Part shown: positions 15,828-24,584 of the stretch, piece after piece | How the letters are laid out: the number at the start of each line of letters is the position of its first letter | How positions within the stretch are numbered: the first letter of the stretch is position 1 | DNA from: Actinoplanes regularis | GTDB lineage: Bacteria; Actinomycetota; Actinomycetes; Mycobacteriales; Micromonosporaceae | Direction of reading: 5' to 3' | DNA length: 64,000 nt | Assembly: GCF_900188005.1 (NCBI RefSeq) | Contig: NZ_FZNR01000015.1 | Location: 169,046-233,045, forward strand | Translations under genes and position numbers: made by a program | Notes under the pieces: model-generated | Database searches by the model: none | What the model saw: only the letters and a program-made list of their open reading frames with translations | What the model was told of the DNA's origin: nothing

Positions 15828-17768
15828 TCAGGCCTCCTTCACACGCGAGGAGCCGGACTCCTCGGTCGGGGTGCGGCGCAGGACGCGGCCGAGGCCGCTG
15901 ACCCGCGGCGACATGAACGCCTTGGTGTTGGCGAACATGGTCATGATCGGGTGCCGGAAGAGGAACACCACGAGCAGGTCGAGGATGGTCGAGAGACCCA
16001 TCGCGAACGCGAAGCCCTGCACCGCGCCGATCGACACGATGTAGAGCACCACCGCACACATGATGGTGATGGTGTTCGCCGAGATGATCGTCCGCCGGGC
16101 CCGGTGCCACGCCCGCGGCACCGCGCTGCGCGGCGAGCGGCCCTCGTGGATCTCGTCCTTGAGCCGCTCGAAGTAGATGACGAACGAGTCCGCCGCGACA
16201 CCTAGGGACACGATGAAGCCGGCGATACCGGCCAGGGTCAGCGTGTACCCGATGGTGCGGCCGAGGAAGACCAGCGCGCCGAAGGTGAGCAGACCGGAGA
16301 GCAGCAGGCTCAGGAAGATCACCGAGCCGAGCAGGCGGTAGTAGAAGAACGCGTAGATCGCCACCAGCGCCAGGCCGATCCCAGCGGCGATCAGGCCCGC
16401 CTGAAGCTGCTGGTAACCGAGCGTCGCGGAGATGGTCTGCATCGGGCCGGCCTCGAAGGTGACCGGGATGGCGCCGAACTTGAGCTGGTCGGCCAGCTGC
16501 TTGGCGGAGGCCGCGGTGAAGCTGCCGGTGATCTGCGACGAGCCGGTCAGCACGCCCTGGATCTGCGGCGCCGACAGGATCTCCTTGTCGAGCACGACCG
16601 CGACCGCGCAGTGCTCGGCCGAGCCGTAGAGCGCCTGGACGGCGGTGAAGCACGGGTCGCTGGAGGTCGCGTTGTACGCCACCCGGGTCAGGTCGGCCCA
16701 CTTCTTCTGGCCCTCGCTCTTGAAGTCGAGCGAGACCACCCACTGGCCGTTCTGCTGGTCGAGCTGCGGGCTGGCGTTGGCGATGTCGTCACCGACCACC
16801 GTCGCCTTGTCCAGCAGGACCTTGGCCTGGCCACCGTAGCAGGCCACCACCTGGGACTTCTCGTTGTCGATCGAGCCGTTCGGCCGCTTGTCGAGCTGGT
16901 CGCAGCTGATCGTCGGGACGTTGAACTGCATCTCCGGGCTGAGCACGGCGATCTCCGCCGGGGTCAGCGTGGAGAACGGCTTGTACGCCAGGCCGGCCTT
17001 CGGGTCGCTGGACAGGTCGACCGGCGCGGTCAGCTTCTCGGCCTGCGCCCAGAGTGCCGCGCCGACCTTCTTCTCGACCTCCGCACGCTGCGCCTTCACG
17101 TCCGCCGTCACCGGAGCCGGCGACGAGGACGCGCTCGGAGTGGCAGCCGGGGCCGACGCCGAGGCGCTCGGGTTGGCCGACGGGGTGGCGCTGGGCACCG
17201 CCTCGCCACCGCCCTGGCCGCCCGTGCCGCCCGACGGGCTCGACACCACCGACGGGGCGCTGGCGCTGCTCTTCGGAGCGACCGAGCCGGACGGGGCCGC
17301 CGACGGGACGCCGCTCGCCGAGACACTGGGCGACGGCGACGGCGGGTTCAACGCGGTCGCGGAGACGTCCTGAGTCGTGCCGATCAGCAGCCGGAACCGC
17401 ATGTTGGCGGCCTGCGCAAGGTCCTTGAGCTGGTCGTCCGCCTTACCGGCCAGGGAGACCACGATGGTGTTGTCACCCTGGACGACCACCTCGGCCTCGG
17501 AGACGCCGAGGGCGTCCACCCGGTTGTTGATGATCGTGCGGGCCTGCTCCATCGCGTCCTTGCTCGGCTTGCCACCGGCCTGGCTCGCGATGTACGTCGC
17601 CTGCGTGCCGCCGACCAGGTCGAGGCCGAGCTTCGGCTGAAGGCGATCGGCGAAGCTGCCCTTGGCTCCACCGCCGAAGAAGACGAGCAGATACAGGACG
17701 ACGAAGATCAGGCCGAGCACGCCGAGTTGGCGTCCAGGATGCATCTGTCCCTGTGGTGGTCGTGCCAC
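15828..17768 (-). CDS. secD: Protein translocase subunit SecD with long low-complexity insert
   Basis: 646 residues. TM1 (LGVLGLIFVVLYLLVFFGGG), then the SecD signature LGLDLVGGTQATY, P1 head segments (ALGVSEAEVVVQGDNTIVVS; AASAKQLADQLKFGAIPVTF), and C-terminal TM helices 2-6 from about residue 445 on. Residues of about 137-222 form a Ser/Pro/Ala/Thr/Gly-rich, probably disordered insert (minus-strand DNA of about 17103-17360) inside the exported part, longer than in textbook SecD but of a kind seen in actinobacteria. Functions with SecF and YajC, which flank it. Confidence 0.95.
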   Translation of the reverse strand: MARPPQGQMHPGRQLGVLGLIFVVLYLLVFFGGGAKGSFADRLQPKLGLDLVGGTQATYIASQAGGKPSKDAMEQARTIINNRVDALGVSEAEVVVQGDNTIVVSLAGKADDQLKDLAQAANMRFRLLIGTTQDVSATALNPPSPSPSVSASGVPSAAPSGSVAPKSSASAPSVVSSPSGGTGGQGGGEAVPSATPSANPSASASAPAATPSASSSPAPVTADVKAQRAEVEKKVGAALWAQAEKLTAPVDLSSDPKAGLAYKPFSTLTPAEIAVLSPEMQFNVPTISCDQLDKRPNGSIDNEKSQVVACYGGQAKVLLDKATVVGDDIANASPQLDQQNGQWVVSLDFKSEGQKKWADLTRVAYNATSSDPCFTAVQALYGSAEHCAVAVVLDKEILSAPQIQGVLTGSSQITGSFTAASAKQLADQLKFGAIPVTFEAGPMQTISATLGYQQLQAGLIAAGIGLALVAIYAFFYYRLLGSVIFLSLLLSGLLTFGALVFLGRTIGYTLTLAGIAGFIVSLGVAADSFVIYFERLKDEIHEGRSPRSAVPRAWHRARRTIISANTITIMCAVVLYIVSIGAVQGFAFAMGLSTILDLLVVFLFRHPIMTMFANTKAFMSPRVSGLGRVLRRTPTEESGSSRVKEA

Positions 17769-17913
17769 GGCGTTAGGTCTCCCTGTGTTCAGGCCGCGCG
17801 CACCGCGCGGCGCTGTCGATCGATGGCCGGCCGACGACCGTTCGAACGGCGGCCGGGACGGACCGGAGCCGCAGGCAGGGACGCCGCGGCCCGGTCCGGG
17901 GGTCGAACTCTTG

Positions 17914-18300
17914 TCAGTCCTGCTTCCGGGTTTCGACGACCGGGCTCACCGGCTCCTCGACGGTCTCCGAGGCGGCGACCGGCTCGGCCTCGACGGTCTC
18001 GGCGGCCGGCTCGTCGGCGCGGGTGATCACCCGGGAGATCGCCTGCCGGGCGAACCGGACCTGCACGTCGGGCGCGATCTCCAGAGTCACCACGTCGTCC
18101 TCGACGCTCACCACGGTGCCGTGCAGGCCGCCGATGGTGACGATCTCGTCCCCGGCTCCGAGCTTGTTCTGCAGCTCCATCGCCTCCCGCCGCCGCTTCT
18201 GCTGCGGCCTGATGACCAGCAGATACATCACGCCGATGATCAGAATGAAGGGCAGAACCATCCCCAGCGGGTTGGAGCTGTTGGAAGCGGCCAGGTACAC
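17914..18300 (-). CDS. yajC: Preprotein translocase accessory subunit YajC
   Basis: A small SecDF-associated membrane protein, 128 residues. One TM (LGMVLPFILIIGVMYLLVI) is followed directly by the RPQQKRRREAMELQNKL motif and the GDEIVTIGGLHGTVVSVEDD beta domain typical of YajC. The C-terminus (from about residue 95) is acidic and Glu/Pro/Ala-rich. GTG at 18300 is preferred because GGAAGG lies upstream at suitable spacing; a GTG at 18330 in the same frame would add ten residues. First gene of the yajC-secD-secF unit. Confidence 0.9.
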   Translation of the reverse strand: MYLAASNSSNPLGMVLPFILIIGVMYLLVIRPQQKRRREAMELQNKLGAGDEIVTIGGLHGTVVSVEDDVVTLEIAPDVQVRFARQAISRVITRADEPAAETVEAEPVAASETVEEPVSPVVETRKQD

Positions 18301-18446
18301 GAGAAACAGCCTTCCGTAGGCCTCCGACACCCTCTGTTGAGGTGTGCCGGGGCGTCAAAACATCCGGGTTGAGCGGGGGCGAGTCTAATCGGTCAACCTG
18401 GAGACTACGAATGCGGCACACGTCACGTTCACATCACGAGGGATAT

Positions 18447-19490
18447 TTACGTATCTCGTGCGAACAGGTCACCCTGAAACACGCCCGACCTGCCGTCTTG
18501 CGGCGGAGTGCGGCCGAGATGTGCCCAACCGGCCTCGGTGGCCACCCGGCCACGTGAGGTGCGCGCGAGCAGACCGGCCCGCACCAGGAACGGTTCGCAC
18601 ACCTCTTCGACCGTGTCGGACTGCTCCCCCACCGCGACGGCGAGCGTGGAGAGGCCGACCGGGCCGCCCTTGAACGACTCGATCAGCGCGCGCAGCACCG
18701 CCCGGTCCAGCCGGTCCAGGCCGAGTTCGTCGACGTCGTACACCTTCAGCGCCGCGCGCGCGACCTCGTCGGTGACCACGCCGTCCGCCCGCACCTCGGC
18801 GAAGTCGCGGACCCGGCGCAGCAGCCGGTTCGCGATACGCGGCGTGCCCCGGGAGCGTCCGGCGATCTCCGCAGCGCCCGCCGCGGTGATCGGCACCCCG
18901 AGGATCCGCGCCGAGCGGTGCAGCAGCGCGTCCAGGTCGGCGGGAGAGTAGAAGTCCAGGTGCGCGACGAAGCCGAAGCGGTCGCGCATCGGCCCGGTCA
19001 GCAGGCCGGCCCGGGTGGTCGCGCCGACCAGCGTGAACGGCTCCACGTCCAGCGGGATCGCGGTGGCGCCCGGCCCCTTGCCGACCACCACGTCGACCCG
19101 GAAGTCCTCCATCGCGCTGTAGAGCAGCTCCTCGGCCGGCTTGGCGATCCGGTGGATCTCGTCGATGAAGAGCACGTCGCCCGGTCCGAGCCCGGTCAGG
19201 ATCGCGGCCAGGTCGCCAGAACGCTCGATCACCGGCCCGCTGGTGGTCCTGATCCCGGTGCCCAGCTCCGCCGCCACGATGTTCGCCAAGGTCGTCTTGC
19301 CGAGGCCGGGCGGGCCGGAGAGCAGGATGTGGTCGGGCGGGGAACCGCGGCCCATCGCTCCCTTGAGCAGCAGTTCGAGCTGGTCACGGACGCGGTGCTG
19401 GGCGATGAAGTCGGCCAGTCGCTTCGGGCGGACGCTCGCCTCGGCGTCCAGTTCCTCGTCCCGGGCCTCCGGTGAGAGCTCGTCACTCAT
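18447..19490 (-). CDS. ruvB: Holliday junction branch-migration ATPase RuvB
   Basis: AAA+ motor of the RuvAB complex, 347 residues (normal). Walker A GPPGLGKTTLANIVA, Walker B VLFIDEIHR, sensor and arginine-finger region GATTRAGLLTGPMRDRFGF, and a C-terminal winged-helix domain (VGLSTLAVAVGEQSDTVEEV). Its start overlaps the ruvA stop (ATGA). Confidence 0.97.
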   Translation of the reverse strand: MSDELSPEARDEELDAEASVRPKRLADFIAQHRVRDQLELLLKGAMGRGSPPDHILLSGPPGLGKTTLANIVAAELGTGIRTTSGPVIERSGDLAAILTGLGPGDVLFIDEIHRIAKPAEELLYSAMEDFRVDVVVGKGPGATAIPLDVEPFTLVGATTRAGLLTGPMRDRFGFVAHLDFYSPADLDALLHRSARILGVPITAAGAAEIAGRSRGTPRIANRLLRRVRDFAEVRADGVVTDEVARAALKVYDVDELGLDRLDRAVLRALIESFKGGPVGLSTLAVAVGEQSDTVEEVCEPFLVRAGLLARTSRGRVATEAGWAHLGRTPPQDGRSGVFQGDLFARDT

Positions 19491-20089
19491 CGCGTCTTGC
19501 CCAGCAGCCGGATCGCCTGGCGCAGCAGCACCGGCACCGACGGCGGCTCACCCTCGATCGTCTCGCCGATCGCGGCGACCGCCTGATCGGCCTGGGCGGC
19601 GCTCCAGCCGAGCGCGAGCACACCCTGGCGGACCTGCTCCTGCCAGGCGCCGGCCAGCACGCTCGTGCTGCCGCCGTCGCCGAGCCCGACCGGGCCGATC
19701 TTGCCCTTGAGCTCCACGATCAGCTTCTCGGCGCCGCGCTTGCCGATGCCCGGGACCTGGGTCAGGGCCGCCAGGTCGCCGCCACCGATCGCCCGGCGCA
19801 CCGCGTCGGGCTGGTGCACCGCGAGCACCGCCTGCGCGATCCGCGGCCCGACCCCGTTCGCCGTCAGCAGCAGGTCGAAGAGCTGCCGCTCGTCGTCGTC
19901 GGCGAAGCCGTAGAGGGTGAGCGAGTCCTCCCGGACGATCAGGGTGGTGGCGAGCCGGGCCTCCGCGCCGACGCGCAGCCCGGCGAGCGTGTTCGGCGTG
20001 CAGAAGACCCGCATGCCGACACCACCCACCTCGATCACGGCACTGTCATGGAGGATCGCGGCGACCACGCCGCGCACGCTGGCGATCAT
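19487..20089 (-). CDS. ruvA: Holliday junction DNA-binding protein RuvA
   Basis: Tetrameric junction-binding subunit that loads RuvB, 200 residues. N-terminal OB domain (MIASVRGVVAAI, GVGMRVFCTPNTL), helix-hairpin-helix motifs LLTANGVGPRIAQAVLAV and LTQVPGIGKRGAEKLIVEL, and a C-terminal RuvB-contact domain (VLALGWSAAQADQAVAAI). Overlaps ruvC at its start and ruvB at its end by four bases each. Confidence 0.97.
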   Translation of the reverse strand: MIASVRGVVAAILHDSAVIEVGGVGMRVFCTPNTLAGLRVGAEARLATTLIVREDSLTLYGFADDDERQLFDLLLTANGVGPRIAQAVLAVHQPDAVRRAIGGGDLAALTQVPGIGKRGAEKLIVELKGKIGPVGLGDGGSTSVLAGAWQEQVRQGVLALGWSAAQADQAVAAIGETIEGEPPSVPVLLRQAIRLLGKTR

Positions 20090-20613
20090 CGAGGGCTCCT
20101 GCGGGCGGCGGCCAGGGCCGCGGCTTGGATCTTCGCGCGGGTTCCGCCGCGCCAGATGTGACAGATGGCCAGGGCGAGGGCGTCCGCCGCGTCGGCCGGT
20201 TTCGGTGGCGCGTCGAGCTGCAGCAGGCGCGTGACCATCGAGGTGACCTGCGCCTTGTCGGCGGTCCCGGACCCGGTGACGGCCGCTTTGACCTCACTCG
20301 GCGTGTACGTCTCCACGGGCAGTCCGGCCCGTGCCCCGGCGAGCACGGCGACACCGCTGGCCTGCGCGGTGCCCATCACGGTCCGCACGTTGTGCTGGGC
20401 GAACACCCGCTCGACCGCGACCGCGTCCGGTTTGTGCTCGGCGATCAACTCGGCCAGCGACCGGTCCAGGTTCAGCAGGCGCAGCGCGATGTCCTCGCCG
20501 GGCTCGCTGCGGACGACGTAGTAGCCGATCATCCTGCCGGGCCGGCCGGGCACCCCCTCGACCACGCCGACGCCGCACCGGGTGAGACCCGGGTCGATGC
20601 CGAGTACGCGCAC
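20086..20613 (-). CDS. ruvC: Holliday junction resolvase RuvC
   Basis: Dimeric endonuclease that cuts Holliday junctions, 175 residues. Catalytic acidic residues are recognisable: Asp7 in GIDPGLTRCG, Glu in AVERVFAQHN, and the paired Asp in DAADALALAICH. GTG start (VRVLGIDPG). First gene of ruvC-ruvA-ruvB. I saw no consensus actinobacterial LexA box just upstream. Confidence 0.97.
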   Translation of the reverse strand: MRVLGIDPGLTRCGVGVVEGVPGRPGRMIGYYVVRSEPGEDIALRLLNLDRSLAELIAEHKPDAVAVERVFAQHNVRTVMGTAQASGVAVLAGARAGLPVETYTPSEVKAAVTGSGTADKAQVTSMVTRLLQLDAPPKPADAADALALAICHIWRGGTRAKIQAAALAAARRSPR

Positions 20614-20710
20614 CGCGGCCTCCCCTCACGTACGTGTGTTCGACACCCTAATACGGTCACCGCTTGCATTCACCGCCGACACGCTCCGACGATGGAGGCG
20701 GGAGGACGTC

Positions 20711-21250
20711 ATGTACCTCATACCGCCGATGGCCGACGACCCGCCGCCGGAGTTCGTCGGCACCGTCGCGGCTCACGAGCAGGAGCTGCGGCACGATGCA
20801 CTGCGCCTGGCCGGCGGCGATCCGGTGGGTCACGAGATCTACCAGGAGGCCCTGGTCGACCTGGCCGGCCACTGGCGCCGGCTGTACTGGTGGGGCCGCC
20901 TCACCCACTCCGACACCCCCGGCCTCTACCTGCGCAAACGCCTCTCCAAACGGGCCCACGCCTGGCGCGAGGATCAGATCTACGAGGTCGAGGTCCGCGT
21001 ACTGCGCCCGCCGGCGAGCGTCTTCGCACAGGTAAGCGGCCCGGCCGCCAGCCTCGCTCTCCGCAAGGCCGCCGTGCTCGACGGTACGACCCGGGCCGGC
21101 CTCCGCACCCTCGCCGACGCGACCGTCGCCTGGGTCCACGCCTGGCGCCGCTCCGAACACCGCCGCATCGCCCGCCTGATCATCGGCGGCCTGCTCCTGG
21201 TAGCCACCATGGTCCAGTCCATGGCCTGGCTCGCCGGCCCACCGGCTTAG
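20711..21250 (+). CDS. Membrane-anchored protein with sigma-70 region-2-like segment
   Basis: A 179-residue protein with no confident family assignment. Residues of about 24-85 (from ELRHDALRLAGGDPVGHEIY to YLRKRLSKRAHAW) have the pattern of ECF sigma-factor region 2: an AR.L.GDP..AED-like stretch, a Q-E-a-L-V core, then a PG-x-YLRK segment. No region 4 helix-turn-helix follows. The C-terminus instead carries a TM helix (about 153-176, IARLIIGGLLLVATMVQSM). ATG at 20711 has GGAGGA upstream. Diverges from ruvC and is convergent with the Uma2 gene, ending 4 bases across its stop. The sigma-like reading is tentative. Confidence 0.6.
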   Translation: MYLIPPMADDPPPEFVGTVAAHEQELRHDALRLAGGDPVGHEIYQEALVDLAGHWRRLYWWGRLTHSDTPGLYLRKRLSKRAHAWREDQIYEVEVRVLRPPASVFAQVSGPAASLALRKAAVLDGTTRAGLRTLADATVAWVHAWRRSEHRRIARLIIGGLLLVATMVQSMAWLAGPPA

Positions 21251-21813
21251 CCGGCAACTCGCTTCGCGCGATACTCGGCTTCCAGCTCGGAGAGCCTGAG
21301 GGTCCGCACATGGGTATAAGCCTGGCCGCCCACGCCTGCGGTCAGCCGCTGAATGATGACCGTGGCATCGTCATGGGAGCGCTCAGAATCCCGCTCGACG
21401 ATCCAGTATTCCGGGATGCCCTGCTCGGCATACCAGTCCGCCTTGTGGGTGTACTCGCCGTTCGGCGAGTTTTCGGAGACGACTTCGGCCACGAGGCTGT
21501 AGGCAGAACCGGGCAGATTCGAATAGTCGGCGGTATTCGGCGGGGGCGCGATGGCCACACCGACATCCGGAAGGCGGCAGTCTCGCGGCCGACTCCCGCG
21601 CACCCCAGGATCCTGGAACGCTCGGGCGCCGGCCGCGACCAGCATTGAACAGATCCGCAACACCATGTCCTTATGCCAAAAGGACGTAGGGGTCATGATG
21701 ACGAGGTTTCCGTCATGCAGTTCGTATCGGCCGCGGGGCAGCTTGACAAGATCATCAACGTCCAGATCTTTGATGACGGACAGGGGTATTGATGGCTCGG
21801 TCAAAGCAAGCAC
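21247..21813 (-). CDS. Uma2-family (DUF820) putative restriction-fold endonuclease
   Basis: A 188-residue member of the Uma2/DUF820 family, with a PD-(D/E)XK-type nuclease fold. Visible elements: YELHDGNLVIMTP, the RLPDVGVAI strand (family Asp), LVAEVVSENSPNGEYTHKADWY (E-V-x-S core and K) and EYWIVERDSE. Such genes are numerous in actinomycetes and cyanobacteria; their role is unknown. The GTG at 21813 is directly preceded by GAGGGG, so a TTG nine bases downstream may be the true start. Confidence 0.85.
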   Translation of the reverse strand: MLALTEPSIPLSVIKDLDVDDLVKLPRGRYELHDGNLVIMTPTSFWHKDMVLRICSMLVAAGARAFQDPGVRGSRPRDCRLPDVGVAIAPPPNTADYSNLPGSAYSLVAEVVSENSPNGEYTHKADWYAEQGIPEYWIVERDSERSHDDATVIIQRLTAGVGGQAYTHVRTLRLSELEAEYRAKRVAG

Positions 21814-21844
21814 CCCCTCAGCCTAGTTGCCCTGCGACTAGATG

Positions 21845-22597
21845 TCACGCGTCAATGAGTGCCATTACCTCGTCGGAGACGTCGAAGTTCGCGTAGATGT
21901 TCTGCACGTCGTCGCAGTCCTCGAGCGCGTCGATCAGCTTGAACACCTTGCGGGCGGCGTCCTCGTCGACCTCAACCGTCATGGTCGGGAGCAGCGGCGA
22001 CTCGGCCGAGTCGTAGTCGATGCCGGCGCCCTGCAGCGCGGTGCGCACCGCGACCAGGTCGGTCGGCTCGCTGACCACCTCGAACGAGTCACCCAGGTCG
22101 TTGATCTCCTCGGCGCCGGCCTCCAGCACCGCGAGCATCACGTCGTCCTCGGTCAGCTCACCCTTGGGGACGATCACCACGCCCTTACGGTTGAACAGGT
22201 AGGACACCGAGCCCGCGTCGGCGAACGTGCCGTGGTTACGAGTCAGCCGGGTGCGCACCTCGGTCGCGGCGCGGTTACGGTTGTCGGTGAGGCACTCGAT
22301 CAGCAGGGCGACGCCGTTCGGGCCGTACCCCTCGTACATGATCGTCTGCCAGTCGGCGCCGCCGGCCTCGAGGCCGGAGCCGCGCTTGACCGCGTTGTTG
22401 ATGTTGTCGTTCGGAACCGACGACTTCTTCGCCTTCTGGATGGCGTCGTAGAGCGTGGGGTTACCGGACGGGTCGCCGCCACCGGTACGCGCCGCGACCT
22501 CGATGTTCTTGATCAGCTTGGCGAACATCTTGCCGCGCTTGGCGTCGACGACCGCCTTCTTGTGCTTGGTCGTCGCCCACTTGGAGTGGCCGGACAT
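21845..22597 (-). CDS. yebC: YebC/PmpR-family protein (TACO1-like)
   Basis: 250 residues with the family start MSGHSKWATTKHKKAVVDAK and the core RGSGLEAGGADWQTIMYEGYGPNGVALLIECLTDN. Family members were annotated as transcriptional regulators; more recent work links them to translation of polyproline stretches. Directly downstream of pdxT (15 bases), the order also seen in mycobacteria. Confidence 0.95.
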   Translation of the reverse strand: MSGHSKWATTKHKKAVVDAKRGKMFAKLIKNIEVAARTGGGDPSGNPTLYDAIQKAKKSSVPNDNINNAVKRGSGLEAGGADWQTIMYEGYGPNGVALLIECLTDNRNRAATEVRTRLTRNHGTFADAGSVSYLFNRKGVVIVPKGELTEDDVMLAVLEAGAEEINDLGDSFEVVSEPTDLVAVRTALQGAGIDYDSAESPLLPTMTVEVDEDAARKVFKLIDALEDCDDVQNIYANFDVSDEVMALIDA

Positions 22598-22612
22598 GCG
22601 TAACCTCCGTGT

Positions 22613-23218
22613 CTACCGTGCGGGTGCGGCCTGGCGGACCATCTCGACGAAGTACCGGTGGACGCGAAGGTCGCCGGTCAGCTCCGGGTGGAATGCCGTG
22701 GCGAGCAGGTTCCCCTGCCGAACGGCGACAATCCTACCGGCGGCGTCACCGGAGGCCACTCGCCCCAGCACCCGCACGTCGGGGCCGATCTGCTCGACCC
22801 ACGGGGCCCGGATGAAAACGGCGTGGAAGTCGCCGCCCTCGATGCCCTCGATCTCCACATCCGCCTCGAACGAGTCGACCTGCCGGCCGAACGCGTTACG
22901 CCGGACGGTCATCTCGATCCCCTGGAAGGACTCCTGGTCGGGGCGGCCGTCCAGAACCGTGGTCGCCAGCATGATCATGCCGGCGCAGGAACCGTACACC
23001 GGCATGCCGTCCGCGATGCGCTTCCGAATCGGGTCGAGCAGGCCGAAAGTGATCGCGAGGTTGCTGATCGCGGTGGACTCGCCCCCGGGGATCACCAGTG
23101 CGTCGACGTCGGCCAGTTCCTCGGGCCGCCGGATCGGCCGGGCAAGCACGTCTGATTCGGCCAGAGCGGACAGGTGTTCGCGCACGTCGCCCTGCAGGGC
23201 CAGCACTCCGATGTTCAC
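22613..23218 (-). CDS. pdxT: Pyridoxal 5'-phosphate synthase glutaminase subunit PdxT
   Basis: Class I glutamine amidotransferase that supplies ammonia to PdxS. 201 residues from the GTG at 23218 (VNIGVLALQGDVREHL). The triad is visible: nucleophile Cys in YGSCAGMIML and His/Glu in TAFHPELTGD; LVIPGGESTAIS is the oxyanion-side motif. The frame is open 33 codons upstream, but those codons are not family-like. Leads a pdxT-yebC unit and diverges from pdxS. Confidence 0.94.
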   Translation of the reverse strand: MNIGVLALQGDVREHLSALAESDVLARPIRRPEELADVDALVIPGGESTAISNLAITFGLLDPIRKRIADGMPVYGSCAGMIMLATTVLDGRPDQESFQGIEMTVRRNAFGRQVDSFEADVEIEGIEGGDFHAVFIRAPWVEQIGPDVRVLGRVASGDAAGRIVAVRQGNLLATAFHPELTGDLRVHRYFVEMVRQAAPAR

Positions 23219-23395
23219 GCCACCAACTCTAGGACCCCGATCCGGGCTGGTCAGAGGCGGCCGCGGGTGACCTTGGACAAACCCCCGCCCGAGCCGCCGA
23301 CCGCTAATGCAGGCCACCGTGGGGTCGATTGGCTATCGAGGCGTCGGCGGCCCACTTCGTAGGATCGCCGTAACAAACCCCGCACGAGGAGTCGT

Positions 23396-24292
23396 ATGTC
23401 TGAGAACCAGCCCGCCGTCGGAACCGCCCGCGTCAAGCGCGGTATGGCGGAGATGCTCAAGGGCGGCGTGATCATGGACGTCGTCACCCCCGAGCAGGCG
23501 AAGATCGCCGAGGACGCCGGCGCGGTCGCCGTGATGGCGCTGGAGCGGGTCCCCGCGGACATCCGCGCTCAGGGTGGCGTCTCGCGCATGTCGGACCCGG
23601 ACATGATCGACGGCATCATCAACGCCGTCTCGATCCCGGTGATGGCCAAGGCCCGGATCGGACACTTCGTCGAGGCCCAGGTCCTGATGTCGCTCGGCGT
23701 CGACTACATCGACGAGTCCGAGGTGCTGACCCCGGCCGACTTCGCGAACCACATCGACAAGTGGCAGTTCACCGTCCCCTTCGTCTGTGGTGCGACCAAC
23801 CTGGGTGAGGCGCTGCGGCGGATCACCGAGGGCGCCGCGATGATCCGTTCGAAGGGCGAGGCCGGCACCGGCGACGTCTCGAACGCGACCACCCACATGC
23901 GCAAGATCCGGGCCGAGATCCGCCGGCTGCAGACCCTGCCCGAGGACGAGCTCTACGTCGCCGCCAAGGAGCTGCAGGCGCCGTACGAGCTGGTCAAGGA
24001 GGTTGCCGAGGCGGGCAAGCTGCCGGTCGTGCTCTTCACCGCGGGCGGCATCGCCACCCCGGCGGACGCCGCGATGATGATGCAGCTGGGCGCCGAGGGT
24101 GTCTTCGTCGGCTCGGGCATCTTCAAGTCCGGCAACCCGGCGCAGCGGGCCGCCGCGATCGTCAAGGCCACCACGTTCCACGACGACCCGGACGTGATCG
24201 CCAAGGTGTCGCGTGGCCTGGGTGAGGCCATGGTCGGCATCAACGTCGACGAGATCCCGCAGCCGCACCGCCTCGCCGAGCGCGGCTGGTAA
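23396..24292 (+). CDS. pdxS: Pyridoxal 5'-phosphate synthase lyase subunit PdxS
   Basis: Makes PLP from ribose 5-phosphate, glyceraldehyde 3-phosphate and ammonia. 298 residues. Motifs: KRGMAEMLKGGVIMDVV, the active-site lysine in VMAKARIGHFVEAQ, and the phosphate-binding AGGIATPADAAMMMQLG and GVFVGSGIFKSGNP. It is transcribed away from pdxT rather than with it, so the two subunits have separate promoters in the 177-base gap. An intrinsic terminator follows. Confidence 0.97.
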   Translation: MSENQPAVGTARVKRGMAEMLKGGVIMDVVTPEQAKIAEDAGAVAVMALERVPADIRAQGGVSRMSDPDMIDGIINAVSIPVMAKARIGHFVEAQVLMSLGVDYIDESEVLTPADFANHIDKWQFTVPFVCGATNLGEALRRITEGAAMIRSKGEAGTGDVSNATTHMRKIRAEIRRLQTLPEDELYVAAKELQAPYELVKEVAEAGKLPVVLFTAGGIATPADAAMMMQLGAEGVFVGSGIFKSGNPAQRAAAIVKATTFHDDPDVIAKVSRGLGEAMVGINVDEIPQPHRLAERGW

Positions 24293-24308
24293 TCGCTGTC
24301 ACGAGGAA

Positions 24309-24335
24309 GGGCCGCCCTGGTGGGCGGCCCTTTTT
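24309..24335 (+). terminator. Intrinsic terminator after pdxS
   Basis: GGGCCGCCC and GGGCGGCCC pair around a TGGT loop and are followed by TTTTT, 16 bases after the pdxS stop. Confidence 0.92.
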
Positions 24336-24378
24336 CGGCTCAAGGCGACCGGCGATCAATTTTAAGATCCCATTTCCC

Positions 24379-24452
24379 CGGTACGACCGATGGAGCCCCG
24401 TGAGCAGGCCTCGCGGCCTCGTTGCCGTGCCGATCTCGCGCGGGGCCGTGCC
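24379..24452. repeat. Dispersed intergenic repeat, copy B
   Basis: Begins CGGTACGACCGATG like copy A at 11157, and shares CAGGCCTC, CGGCC and ATCTCGCGCG at matching positions. It lies in the 249-base gap between the pdxS terminator and the next minus-strand gene; the rest of that gap shows nothing I can name. Confidence 0.55.
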
Positions 24453-24584
24453 GTCGTGCGGGCCGCTGCCGCGCGCCGCGGTCCGTGGTCGGCTGGGGTT
24501 GGCTGGCCAGGCAGGGTGGCCACCTGGTTGCCGTGGTTGACGCCGCTCGCGGTTGGCCGGTGGCTGCGGCCCGGCTTACCGCGC

